From Chthoniobacteraceae bacterium (lineage in GTDB: Bacteria; Verrucomicrobiota; Verrucomicrobiia; Chthoniobacterales; Chthoniobacteraceae), in contig JAQGOL010000030.1 of the NCBI GenBank assembly GCA_028293625.1, forward strand, positions 478,566-542,565: 64,000 bases of DNA, read 5' to 3'. The notes under the pieces were generated by a model. That model worked only from the letters and a program-made list of their open reading frames with translations, was not told the DNA's origin and did no database searches. Positions 27,478-35,923 of the stretch are shown in pieces; the stretch's first letter is position 1; the number at the start of each line of letters is the position of its first letter. The position numbers and the translations under genes were made by a program.

Positions 27478-30400
27478 ATGACCTCTCCGGCCTCTCTTTT
27501 TTCAATCACGGGAATCGTTCTCCTGCTGACCGCCAATGCGCGTGCTGACGAGTTCTTCGAAAAACGGATTCGTCCCGTCCTGGCGGATCGCTGTTACGAA
27601 TGCCACAGCGCGACAGCCAAAAAAATCAAAGGCTCGCTGCGAGTCGACACCCGGGAAGGCTTGTTAAAAGGCGGTGAGACCGGGCCGGCGATTGTTCCCG
27701 GAAATCCGGAGGAAAGCCTCCTCATTACCGCCATCCGGTATCATGACAAAGAGCTGCGGATGCCGCCTCCAAAAGAGGAATTGCCGCAACAGCTTCCCGA
27801 AGCAGAGATCAACGATCTGGTGGCATGGATTAAAGCCGGCGCAATGATGCCGGCGGATTCTTCCCCGGCGGCAGGAAGCCTCCGTCGTCCGGACGCGAAA
27901 CTGCATTGGGCGTTTCAGCCTCTCACCCACCCAACAATCCCGGCAACTCCCAATCCGGATTGGCCCGGGAACGCGCTCGATTCCTTTATCCTCGAAAAAC
28001 TCATCGCTGCCGGTTTGAAACCATCAGCCGCAGCAGACAAACGCACCCTGATCCGCCGGGCCACTTTTGACCTGATCGGTCTGCCACCCGCTCCGGAGGA
28101 AGTCCGGGCGTTTATCGAAGATCAATCTCCCGGGGCATTCGCAAAAGTGGTCGATCGCCTGCTCGCCTCACCGCAATACGGGGAACGTTGGGCCCGGCAT
28201 TGGCTCGATCTTGCGCGTTATTCAGACACAAAGGGTTACGTTTATGGCCGGGAAGAACGTTTCTTTGTCCATGCCAGCAGTTACCGGGACTGGGTGATTC
28301 GCGCGTTTAATTCCGATCTGCCATACGATCAATTCCTGCTCCTTCAAATTGCTGCGGATCAGCTCGCGCCTATGGGTTCGCCCGATCTGGCGGCGATGGG
28401 TTTTCTTACCGGCGGCCGCCGGTTTCTGGGAGTCACCCACGACATTATCGATGACCGCATCGACGTCGTCACCCGGGGAACCATGGCACTGACGGTTACT
28501 TGCGCGCGCTGCCACGATCACAAATTCGATCCCATATCGACCCGGGATTATTATTCACTCTACGGGGTGTTCCATAACGCCGCGCAACAACTCGTGCCGA
28601 TCGGCGCCGCTCGCGACGCGGCATATGAGAAGGAATACGAGGTTCGCGCAAAAAAACTCGCCGCCAGCATGAAGAGTCGGCGGGAGGAATCCGGCGAACG
28701 GTTGCGCAAACGGCTTGGTGAATATCTCGCCGCCCAGTTCGAACTCGAAAAGTATCCCGAGGAAGGGTTCGATCAACTCTTAGGCGCTGCTGATCTCATT
28801 CCGGCTTCCGTGCGCCGCTGGCGCGATTTCCTGCGCCGAAGCGACACGCATCCTATCTTTGGCGTGTGGAACGCATTGAAAAAAATTCCGGCCGCGGACT
28901 TCGAATCGCAGGCCGGCAGCGTCCTTCAAACGCTTTCCCTCAACCCGCTCGTTGCCGCCGCATTTTCCACTCCGCCTAAGTCGATGGCTGAAGTCGCGGA
29001 GCGTTACGCCGGGCTTTTTGCCGGCATCGAGCAACAAGCGGCGCAGGCGGACAAACCAGCCGATCCGGCGGCGGAAGCGCTCCGCCAGTTTCTTTACGAC
29101 CCCCTTTCTCCCGCAACGGTGCCGGATACCGAGATTGTGGATAACGAACTCTTTTTTCCGACGTCGGTCTGCACCGAGTTGTGGGCACTGCAAGGTGAGC
29201 TTGACCGTTGGATCATCCAGAGTCCGGCGGCTCAACCGCATGCGCTCATCCTTGCTGACCGCGAACCGGAACCCAATCCCCGTGTATTCAGGCGCGGCAG
29301 TCCATCCAAACCGGGAGAAGAAGTGCCGCGCCGGTTTTTGGAGATTGCCGCCGGGCCAAACCGACAGCCGTTTACCCATGGCAGCGGCCGCCTTGAAATG
29401 GCGCGAGCCATTGTCGATCCCGCCAATCCGCTTACGGCCCGAGTGATGGCCAACCGGGTCTGGCTTTACCATTTCGGCACCGGATTGGTCCGGACGCCAA
29501 GCGATTTTGGCGTACGCGCGGAATCACCAAGCCATCCCGAATTGCTCGACTGGCTGGCCGGTTATCTCATTGAACACGGCTGGAGCATCAAGTCGCTCCA
29601 TCGCCTCATCATGGCGAGTGCCGTTTATCAACAGAGTTCCCTCGAGCCGTCCGAACTCAGCGCCGCTTCCGCCACGGCTGATCCCGAAAACCGGCTCCTT
29701 TCCCACTTTCCACGGCACCGGCTCGAGTTTGAGCAAATGCGCGATGCGTTTCTGGCTGTCACGGACGAATTGGATCGTACGGTGGGGGGCAAACCGGGCG
29801 ATATCCTTTCGCCTGCCAATAAGCGCCGTTCGATTTACGGGCTGGTTGACCGCCAGTTCCTGCCGGGAACATTTCGAGTCTTCGACTTTGCCAATCCGGA
29901 TCTGCACGTCGCGCAACGTTCCGAGACGACAGTTCCGCAGCAGGCGCTCTTTTTTCTCAACAGCGGATTTATCGCCGACCGCGCAAGGGCGATCGCCAAG
30001 CTGCCCGGGACGGATTTGGAACGCATCAGCCATCTCTATTCAGCCTTGCTGCAACGCGCCCCAACCGAACATGAAACGGCCGCGGCACTTTCCTTTATAG
30101 CCACCGCCGAAGATGCCACGGTGCCGAAACCGCCTGAGAGCGCGTGGAGTTACGGCTGGGGCGAATACGACACGATACAGAAGCGGATCAAGGCTTTTAG
30201 CCCGCTCCCCTATTTTACTTCCGATGCCTGGCAAGGCGGCCCGGCATGGCCGGACACGCAATTGGGCTGGGCACAACTCACGGCCGAAGGGGGGCATGCA
30301 GGCAACGATCTCCAACACGCCGTCATCCGGCGATGGACCGCCCCGGGCGACATGACCATCGCCATCACCGGGAAAGCGCTCCATGAATTTGAACCCGGTG

Positions 30401-30717
30401 ACGGAATCCGCGTGATGATCGTTTCAAGCCGGCAGGGCGAACTCAAATCCGCTGTTCTGCATCATTCCTCCGCGGAGATGTCCGTGCCAGCTTTTGAAGT
30501 CAAAAAAGGCGAGACCATTGACTTTGTCACCGACTATCTCGCCAATCTTAATACCGACATGTTCACATGGCGGCCCGTCATTGTTGCCTCTGCCCCATCG
30601 ATTAGCTGGGATGCTAAAAAGCAATTCACGGGACCTGCAATGCTCCAGCCGCTGACAGTTTGGGAGCAATACGCGCAGGTTCTCTTTCTTTCCAACGAGT
30701 TTTTGTTCGTTGATTAA
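27478..30717 (+). CDS. PSD1 planctomycete-type cytochrome-like protein (DUF1549/DUF1553)
   Basis: 1079 residues with a signal peptide ending near ADEFFE. An N-terminal cytochrome-like segment (RPVLADRCYECHS with a CxxCH haem motif), then DUF1549 with DPISTRDYYSLYGVF and a second CARCHDH motif, and DUF1553 with ANPLTARVMANRVWLYHFGTGLVRTPSDFG. A beta-rich insert near residue 890-1050 precedes the C terminus. The family is of uncertain function; carbohydrate degradation has been suggested for it. An ATG at 27478 gives the best signal peptide. The DUF1501 gene follows after 7 bases. Confidence 0.92.
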   Translation: MTSPASLFSITGIVLLLTANARADEFFEKRIRPVLADRCYECHSATAKKIKGSLRVDTREGLLKGGETGPAIVPGNPEESLLITAIRYHDKELRMPPPKEELPQQLPEAEINDLVAWIKAGAMMPADSSPAAGSLRRPDAKLHWAFQPLTHPTIPATPNPDWPGNALDSFILEKLIAAGLKPSAAADKRTLIRRATFDLIGLPPAPEEVRAFIEDQSPGAFAKVVDRLLASPQYGERWARHWLDLARYSDTKGYVYGREERFFVHASSYRDWVIRAFNSDLPYDQFLLLQIAADQLAPMGSPDLAAMGFLTGGRRFLGVTHDIIDDRIDVVTRGTMALTVTCARCHDHKFDPISTRDYYSLYGVFHNAAQQLVPIGAARDAAYEKEYEVRAKKLAASMKSRREESGERLRKRLGEYLAAQFELEKYPEEGFDQLLGAADLIPASVRRWRDFLRRSDTHPIFGVWNALKKIPAADFESQAGSVLQTLSLNPLVAAAFSTPPKSMAEVAERYAGLFAGIEQQAAQADKPADPAAEALRQFLYDPLSPATVPDTEIVDNELFFPTSVCTELWALQGELDRWIIQSPAAQPHALILADREPEPNPRVFRRGSPSKPGEEVPRRFLEIAAGPNRQPFTHGSGRLEMARAIVDPANPLTARVMANRVWLYHFGTGLVRTPSDFGVRAESPSHPELLDWLAGYLIEHGWSIKSLHRLIMASAVYQQSSLEPSELSAASATADPENRLLSHFPRHRLEFEQMRDAFLAVTDELDRTVGGKPGDILSPANKRRSIYGLVDRQFLPGTFRVFDFANPDLHVAQRSETTVPQQALFFLNSGFIADRARAIAKLPGTDLERISHLYSALLQRAPTEHETAAALSFIATAEDATVPKPPESAWSYGWGEYDTIQKRIKAFSPLPYFTSDAWQGGPAWPDTQLGWAQLTAEGGHAGNDLQHAVIRRWTAPGDMTIAITGKALHEFEPGDGIRVMIVSSRQGELKSAVLHHSSAEMSVPAFEVKKGETIDFVTDYLANLNTDMFTWRPVIVASAPSISWDAKKQFTGPAMLQPLTVWEQYAQVLFLSNEFLFVD

Positions 30718-30724
30718 CAAAACC

Positions 30725-32146
30725 ATGCGCAATCCCCCAGACCGTCACAATCCGTTTTCGCGGCGTGAATTCCTTCAGCGTTGCGGCATGGGCATGGGAT
30801 CGCTCGGCCTTGCAGGCTTGCTCGGCTCGCCGGGTCTATCCAACGCCGCCGACGCCGCCAATTCACTCGCCGCGCGGCTGCCCCATTTCGCGCCCAAAGC
30901 CAAACGGGTTATTCACTTCTTCCTCAATGGTGGCCCGTCCCACGTCGACACATTTGATCCAAAACCGGCTCTCGCCAAATACGCGGGCCAATCGTTGCCG
31001 GGCGAGTATCTGCGGACGGAACGGAAAACCGGCGCGGCCTTTCCCTCGCCCTTTAAGTTCCAGCGTTACGGACAAAGCGGACTCGAGGTGAGCGAGCTTT
31101 TTGCAAAAACAGCAGAGCACGCCGACGACATCGCCGTGATCCGTTCGATGTATGCCCAGGTTCCAAATCATGAGCCGAGCCTCATGCTGATGAACTGCGG
31201 CGATTCCGTCCAGGCGCGCCCGAGCGTGGGCGCATGGGTGCTTTATGGACTCGGAACCGAGAACCAGAATCTGCCGGGATTTATCACGATGTGCCCGGGC
31301 GGTTATCCTGTAAAAGACGCGGAGAACTGGCAGTCGGGATTTCTGCCCGGCGTCTACCAGGGCACTTTTATTGATCCGCAACAAACCGGCAAACTAATCG
31401 AAAATATTGTCAGTCCGCACGCGGGCGAAGCCGTTCAAAAACGGCAACTCGACCTGTTGCGCGCCCTCAATGCCGAGCATCAGCGCACCCGAATCGACGA
31501 TTCCCGGCTTGATGCCCGGATCCAATCTTTTGAGCTCGCCTTTCGAATGCAGATGGATGCCACCGACGCATTCGACATCGGCAAGGAGCCTCAGCCAATC
31601 CGCGAAATGTACGGCACCCATGTGCACGGGCGGCAAACCCTGATTGCACGGCGCCTGCTCGAGCGCGGTGTGCGCTTTGTGCAGCTCTGGCATGGGGCCG
31701 GCCAGCCATGGGATCATCACGAAAATATCGAAGCCGGTCTCCGGGCCCAGGCAGGACAAATCGATCAGCCGATTGCCGCCCTGCTTACCGACTTAAAACA
31801 ACGCGGGATGCTCGATGAGACACTGGTTGTTTGGGGCGGGGAGTTCGGACGCACCCCGACAGTGGAACTTGGCGATGCCGGCAAATCCAAACTGGGTCGC
31901 GACCATAATCCCTACGGCTTTAGTGTCTGGATGGCCGGGGGCGGAATCAAAGGCGGCACCGTCCACGGTGCCACCGATGAATTCGGATTCCGGGCGGTTG
32001 AAAAACGGGCAAGCGTTCACGACTTGCACGCCACGATCCTTCATTGCCTCGGATTTGATCACGAAAAACTGACCTACCGGCACGCCGGGCGCGACTTCCG
32101 GCTCACCGATGTGGAAGGCGAGGTGATCCGCTCGGTGCTCGTGTGA
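30725..32146 (+). CDS. DUF1501 protein with Tat signal
   Basis: 473 residues. The N terminus has a twin-arginine motif in FSRREFLQRCGMGMGSLGLAGLLGSPG, so folded export is expected. RVIHFFLNGGPSHVDTFDPKP is the defining DUF1501 block, and WGGEFGRTPTVE and RDHNPYGFSVWMAGGGIKGG follow the sulfatase/alkaline-phosphatase-like fold of the family. It starts 7 bases after the PSD1 gene, the usual partnership in this phylum; a TTG at 30710 would overlap the PSD1 stop and is less likely. Function of the pair is not established. Confidence 0.93.
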   Translation: MRNPPDRHNPFSRREFLQRCGMGMGSLGLAGLLGSPGLSNAADAANSLAARLPHFAPKAKRVIHFFLNGGPSHVDTFDPKPALAKYAGQSLPGEYLRTERKTGAAFPSPFKFQRYGQSGLEVSELFAKTAEHADDIAVIRSMYAQVPNHEPSLMLMNCGDSVQARPSVGAWVLYGLGTENQNLPGFITMCPGGYPVKDAENWQSGFLPGVYQGTFIDPQQTGKLIENIVSPHAGEAVQKRQLDLLRALNAEHQRTRIDDSRLDARIQSFELAFRMQMDATDAFDIGKEPQPIREMYGTHVHGRQTLIARRLLERGVRFVQLWHGAGQPWDHHENIEAGLRAQAGQIDQPIAALLTDLKQRGMLDETLVVWGGEFGRTPTVELGDAGKSKLGRDHNPYGFSVWMAGGGIKGGTVHGATDEFGFRAVEKRASVHDLHATILHCLGFDHEKLTYRHAGRDFRLTDVEGEVIRSVLV

Positions 32147-32161
32147 ATTCTTTGAAGATCC

Positions 32162-32181
32162 AGTTGACCAATCAGTCAACT
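32162..32181. promoter_or_regulatory. Palindromic operator before the TetR gene
   Basis: AGTTGAC at 32162-32168 and GTCAACT at 32175-32181 form a 7-base inverted repeat with a 6-base centre, 16 bases ahead of the TetR-family start codon. Such TTGAC...GTCAA palindromes are typical sites of TetR-family repressors, so autoregulation is likely. A -35-like TTGACC overlaps it, but no good -10 can be seen. Confidence 0.6.
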
Positions 32182-32197
32182 CAGCTCACTTTGCCCC

Positions 32198-32812
32198 ATG
32201 CCCCGAGTGAGTGACGCAAAACAAAAGCTGATGGTCGCCGCCCGCGATCTCATTTGGGAAAGCAGCTACGGAGCTACTTCGGTGGATGACATTTGTGTAA
32301 AGGCCGACGTGCGCAAAGGGAGCTTTTATCACTTCTTCAAATCCAAATCGGATCTGGAAATCGCAGCCCTCGAGGCGGATTGGCAGGAGAAGAAGGCGCA
32401 TTACAACGACATTTTCTCACCAACAGTTCCACCACTCCAACGGCTTTCCGATTACTTCGACCTGCTCCTTGCCAAACAGACTGAGCGGCAAAAAGCCTGC
32501 GGAGCCATCCTCGGCTGCCCGTTTTGCGCCGTAGGCACCGAGGTCAGTCTGCTCGATGCCGGCATTCGCGAAAAGGTGCACGATATTTTGGGACGCCTGG
32601 CCAAATATTTTGAATCGGCCATTCGCGACGCGCATGCCCAGGGAGTCATCAACGCGCCCGATGCGAGAGCCAAGGCAAACCTGTTGATCGCGTATTTCCA
32701 AGGCACCATGGCGCAGGCGCGGATCGAGAATAACCTGGAGCGCATCGCCGGCATGAAAGCGGGGGCGTTCGAGCTTCTGGGCGTGCAGCCGGCGCAGCTT
32801 GCAGGCGTTTAA
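32198..32812 (+). CDS. TetR-family transcriptional regulator
   Basis: 204 residues. The N-terminal helix-turn-helix is AKQKLMVAARDLIWESSYGATSVDDICVKADVRKGSFYHFFKSKSDL, with the YxYF-like FYHFF recognition end. The ligand domain has an unusual cluster QKACGAILGCPFCAVGTE with three cysteines within eleven residues, at the site where relatives carry GCLxGNL; a redox or electrophile sensor is possible. The palindrome just upstream fits self-repression. The short gene and the SDR downstream on the same strand are candidates for its regulon. Confidence 0.9.
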   Translation: MPRVSDAKQKLMVAARDLIWESSYGATSVDDICVKADVRKGSFYHFFKSKSDLEIAALEADWQEKKAHYNDIFSPTVPPLQRLSDYFDLLLAKQTERQKACGAILGCPFCAVGTEVSLLDAGIREKVHDILGRLAKYFESAIRDAHAQGVINAPDARAKANLLIAYFQGTMAQARIENNLERIAGMKAGAFELLGVQPAQLAGV

Positions 32813-32881
32813 GCGCACCGATTTTCACTCCACTTTTTTCTTTTTAAGCCAAATTATAGACGCCCGGTCAATTACATAGCC

Positions 32882-33160
32882 ATGAATACTGATCCTCAAA
32901 TCTCTCTCTGCACGACCGCCTCCGTTCCCCCCGGCTTTTGCCGAAAGCTCGCAAACGCACTCATTCTTCTCAAAGAAGAGCTTCGCGCCAAATACGAGCA
33001 GGAGCTCCCGGACCACCAGCAACTCGTTGGCGATCTGATCGCGGAAGCCGATGCCCTTGCACGCCAGACCCCGTTTCCGCATCTGTTTCTTCCCGACTTC
33101 GCGGAGGAACGCCTGGCCGGGTTCCTGGCAAACCAGGAGTTGGTTTCGAAAGCGGCGTGA
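32882..33160 (+). CDS. Small protein of unknown function
   Basis: 92 residues, not recognised. The sequence is helical in look (RKLANALILLKEELRAKYEQELPDHQQLVGDLIAEADALARQ), without signal peptide or membrane segment, acidic at the C terminus. The two cysteines near residues 10 and 20 are isolated. It lies between the TetR and SDR genes on the same strand. The other strand is open over the same stretch but that frame looks like a shadow. Confidence 0.5.
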   Translation: MNTDPQISLCTTASVPPGFCRKLANALILLKEELRAKYEQELPDHQQLVGDLIAEADALARQTPFPHLFLPDFAEERLAGFLANQELVSKAA

Positions 33161-33363
33161 TCGGCCGTGTGGATCGGTCGCTTTGCATTGCGCCGTCCCA
33201 TACCCCTTGATTCCGCTACTCAATATCCTCGTGTCGATCGTGCGCACGCTAAAGAACATTTTCCCGCACATCGACATCACCGTAACCAGCGCCATCCGAG
33301 CGACCCACACGATACCATCCGCGACGGCGCAATCGTGCCTATTTATTCAGACGTAAACTAACT

Positions 33364-34095
33364 ATGAGCATTCAAAAAATCGCCCTTATCACCGGAGCCA
33401 ACAAAGGGATCGGCCTTGAAACCGCCCGCCAGCTTGGTCAGCAAAAAATCACTCTCCTGATTGGAGCGCGTGATGCGGCCAAAGGCGAGGCTGCCGCCCG
33501 GCAGCTCCGCGAGGAAGGCCTCGAGGCGCGTGCGATCACCATCGACGTGAGCGATGCGGCCAGTATCCGGGACGCCGCCAGCCTCGTCGGTGATGAATTC
33601 GGCCGCCTCGATATTCTTATCAATAACGCGGGGGCCATGCTCGACGATCCAGCCAAAAAGGTAAGTGAGCAATCGCTTGATACATGGCGCTCCACCTTTG
33701 AGACCAACGTCTTTGGACTCATCGCGACCACGCAGGCATTCCTGCCGCTGCTGCGCAAAAGCGAGGCGGGCCGCATCGTTAATCTCTCAAGCATCCTCGC
33801 TTCCAACACGCTTCATCTCGATCCCGCCTCGCCGATCTACGATTTCAAGCTACCGGCATACAACGTCTCAAAATCGACGGTCAACGCATGGACTGTCCAG
33901 CTCGCCTACGAACTTCGTGACACCCCGATCAAGGTCAACGCCGCGCATCCCGGCTGGGTGAAAACCGACATGGGCGGCGAAGGTGCGACGATGGAATTGC
34001 CTGATGGCGCAAAAACCAGCGTTGCCCTGGCGACCCTTCCCGCGGACGGGCCCAGCGGGGCATTTCTCCATCTCGGCGAGCCGCTCCCCTGGTAG
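33364..34095 (+). CDS. Short-chain dehydrogenase/reductase
   Basis: 243 residues. ALITGANKGIGLETARQL is the TGxxxGxG cofactor site, NNAG follows, the catalytic serine is in VNLSSILAS and the Tyr-Lys pair is in AYNVSKST. The nucleotide-binding fingerprint with R in GARDAAKGEA after beta-2 suggests NADP(H). The substrate is unknown. It follows the TetR gene by about 550 bases, with the small gene and a non-coding stretch between, so a TetR-controlled reductase is plausible. Confidence 0.92.
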   Translation: MSIQKIALITGANKGIGLETARQLGQQKITLLIGARDAAKGEAAARQLREEGLEARAITIDVSDAASIRDAASLVGDEFGRLDILINNAGAMLDDPAKKVSEQSLDTWRSTFETNVFGLIATTQAFLPLLRKSEAGRIVNLSSILASNTLHLDPASPIYDFKLPAYNVSKSTVNAWTVQLAYELRDTPIKVNAAHPGWVKTDMGGEGATMELPDGAKTSVALATLPADGPSGAFLHLGEPLPW

Positions 34096-34187
34096 ATCAA
34101 ACCATTGGAGCCTGTAAGCTTCGGTCAACATACAGCCTCAACCGTGGCGGCCCCTCCCGCATCCTTGCGCTTTAAAAAAAGCCGGGA

Positions 34188-35114
34188 ATGATCCGGGCAA
34201 TGAAATTAAAACGGATTGTCAGGATCCTGGCGAAGGCGCTCGCGGCAATCATCTTTGCCGTGATTATCGTCGCGGGCGCAGGCTGGATCTATTTTCATCC
34301 TCGTATTGAGCTTACCCGCGGCGTCGTCTATGGAAACAGTCATGGCCGTAACCTAACGTTCGATACAATTCGACCGGCGCATCCAAACGGAGCCTGCGTG
34401 ATTTTTATGGTTAGCGGCGGTTGGAAATCAGATCCGAATAAGTTCCAGCCTTGGATTACCGCCCCCCTCTTAAGGCGGGGCTATACCGTCTTTGCAGTCT
34501 CCCATATCTCGCAACCGGATGCCACGGTGATGGAGATTACCGAAGAAGTAAACCGCGCGGTCCGATATATCCGCCATTATGCCAGCGGGCTCCGGATCGA
34601 TCCCGAACGATTAGGCGTTACCGGCGGCAGTTCAGGCGGACATCTTAGTCTTATGCTGGCTACCCGCGGCGGACCTGGGCCTGCCAATAGCAGTGATCCC
34701 GTTGACAGGGAAAGCAGCGCAGTCCAGGCGGTCGCCGTGTTCTATCCGGTCACTGATCTGCTAAATTTGGGTTCGTCCACAGAGAACCCCGGCAACGGTG
34801 GACCACCCAGGAGTTTTGTGAAAGCATTTGGCTCCGGCAGCACCGAGCCCGCAACGTGGCAGGCAATCGGACGGTCGCTCTCGCCTATCTTCCATGTCAC
34901 TGAAAAGCTTCCGCCAACTCTGATCTATCACGGCGACGCAGACACGCTCGTGCCTCTGGATCAATCTGAGCGTTTTCAAGCCGAAGCGCGCAAACACGGG
35001 AGCAATGTCATGCTGGTCGTCCATCATGCCGGCCAGCATGGATGGTTAAGCATGGTATGGGATATCCGGCAATTTGCCGACTGGTTCGACAAGTATCTAT
35101 CTTCGCGCGTTTAA
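34188..35114 (+). CDS. Alpha/beta hydrolase, esterase-like, membrane-anchored
   Basis: 308 residues. An N-terminal hydrophobic segment (ILAKALAAIIFAVIIVAGAGWIYF) suggests a signal anchor. The nucleophile elbow is GVTGGSSGGHLSLM, the acid is probably D of YHGDADTLVP, and the histidine is in HHAGQHGWL. This arrangement fits acetyl-esterase/lipase-like enzymes. The second ATG at 34200 is an alternative start. No substrate is suggested by the neighbours, the SDR and DoxX genes. Confidence 0.88.
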   Translation: MIRAMKLKRIVRILAKALAAIIFAVIIVAGAGWIYFHPRIELTRGVVYGNSHGRNLTFDTIRPAHPNGACVIFMVSGGWKSDPNKFQPWITAPLLRRGYTVFAVSHISQPDATVMEITEEVNRAVRYIRHYASGLRIDPERLGVTGGSSGGHLSLMLATRGGPGPANSSDPVDRESSAVQAVAVFYPVTDLLNLGSSTENPGNGGPPRSFVKAFGSGSTEPATWQAIGRSLSPIFHVTEKLPPTLIYHGDADTLVPLDQSERFQAEARKHGSNVMLVVHHAGQHGWLSMVWDIRQFADWFDKYLSSRV

Positions 35115-35201
35115 CCTCAAAAAATCCAAACCTGAGAATTTGGAAATAGCCGGTAAAGCAAGCCGTAACAGAACATCCACGCTGGTTCGTTAACGCAAGC
35201 A

Positions 35202-35224
35202 ACCGCACCCTTGCGAGGTGCGGT
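35202..35224 (+). terminator. Short hairpin between the hydrolase and DoxX genes
   Basis: ACCGCACC at 35202-35209 pairs with GGTGCGGT at 35217-35224 around a 7-base loop, within the 262 bases between convergent genes. No T-run follows on either strand, so it is a weak terminator candidate, or simply a stable hairpin. The rest of the gap shows nothing else. Confidence 0.35.
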
Positions 35225-35376
35225 CGTGCGGCGGTTCTCTCTGAACTCCGCCAAAAGTCACCCCGCTTTCGAGGTTTGCATTTTAATCTAACGCGGGATG
35301 TCGGCCGAGCATGCCCGCGCAAAGATTCAAAGTATGTAAAGCTGGCCGACTCCTTAGCTTGAGCCCGCCGTCATCG

Positions 35377-35913
35377 TCAAGGCGCAATCCTTTCGCGCGG
35401 CTCCGAGGTCACCGGCCCATCGGGCAACTTCGCCGGCCTGCATCCGAATTTTCGCGCCAGAAGACGATCAAGGGAGAAGGCGCCGGGGCCAAAAATAAAG
35501 ACAATGATGGATGCAAGCAGAAAGAGGAATGGAGCCGCTTCAGTAAACTTGTCGGGATCGCTGAAGATATTTTTGACCGCTTCCGAATCGGCCGTCAGAT
35601 AGGCCACGATCATCGTCACGATGAGTGGAATAGCTGTAAGGCGCGAGGCAAGACCGGCCAGCAGGAACAATCCGCCCACGCACTCAATGGTTCCGGCCAT
35701 CCAGGCATTAAGCCCCGGCAATGGGATATTCAGGCTGGTAAAAAACTCGGTTACTTGCGCGTGATCAGTCAGTTTGCCTTTGCCGGTTTGAAAAAACGAC
35801 CATCCCCAATAGAGCCTGACTGCAAGTAGAAAGAGGGATTGTAAATGCGATCCCGTGGCCACCAACAGATGATAGCCTGAGCGGGCAAGCGAACTAATCG
35901 ATGCTGTATTCAT
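35377..35913 (-). CDS. DoxX-family membrane protein
   Basis: 178 residues with four hydrophobic segments. LFLLAVRLYWGWSFFQTGKGKL and the later FTSLNIPLPGLNAWMAGTIECVGGLFLLAGLASRLTAIPLIVTMIVAYLT match the DoxX/DoxD-like family. The C-terminal end ARKFGCR is basic. DoxX proteins are quinone- or stress-related membrane proteins without a settled catalytic role. The gene starts 10 bases after the NADH dehydrogenase stop, so the two probably make one respiratory or redox unit. Confidence 0.9.
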   Translation of the reverse strand: MNTASISSLARSGYHLLVATGSHLQSLFLLAVRLYWGWSFFQTGKGKLTDHAQVTEFFTSLNIPLPGLNAWMAGTIECVGGLFLLAGLASRLTAIPLIVTMIVAYLTADSEAVKNIFSDPDKFTEAAPFLFLLASIIVFIFGPGAFSLDRLLARKFGCRPAKLPDGPVTSEPRERIAP

Positions 35914-35923
35914 AAAGTGTCAG

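Noticed and set aside
32825..33310. Minus-strand frame of 161 codons opposite the small gene after tetR
   Set aside because: Its translation has no domain, signal or membrane pattern; the plus-strand frame is the better of two weak choices.
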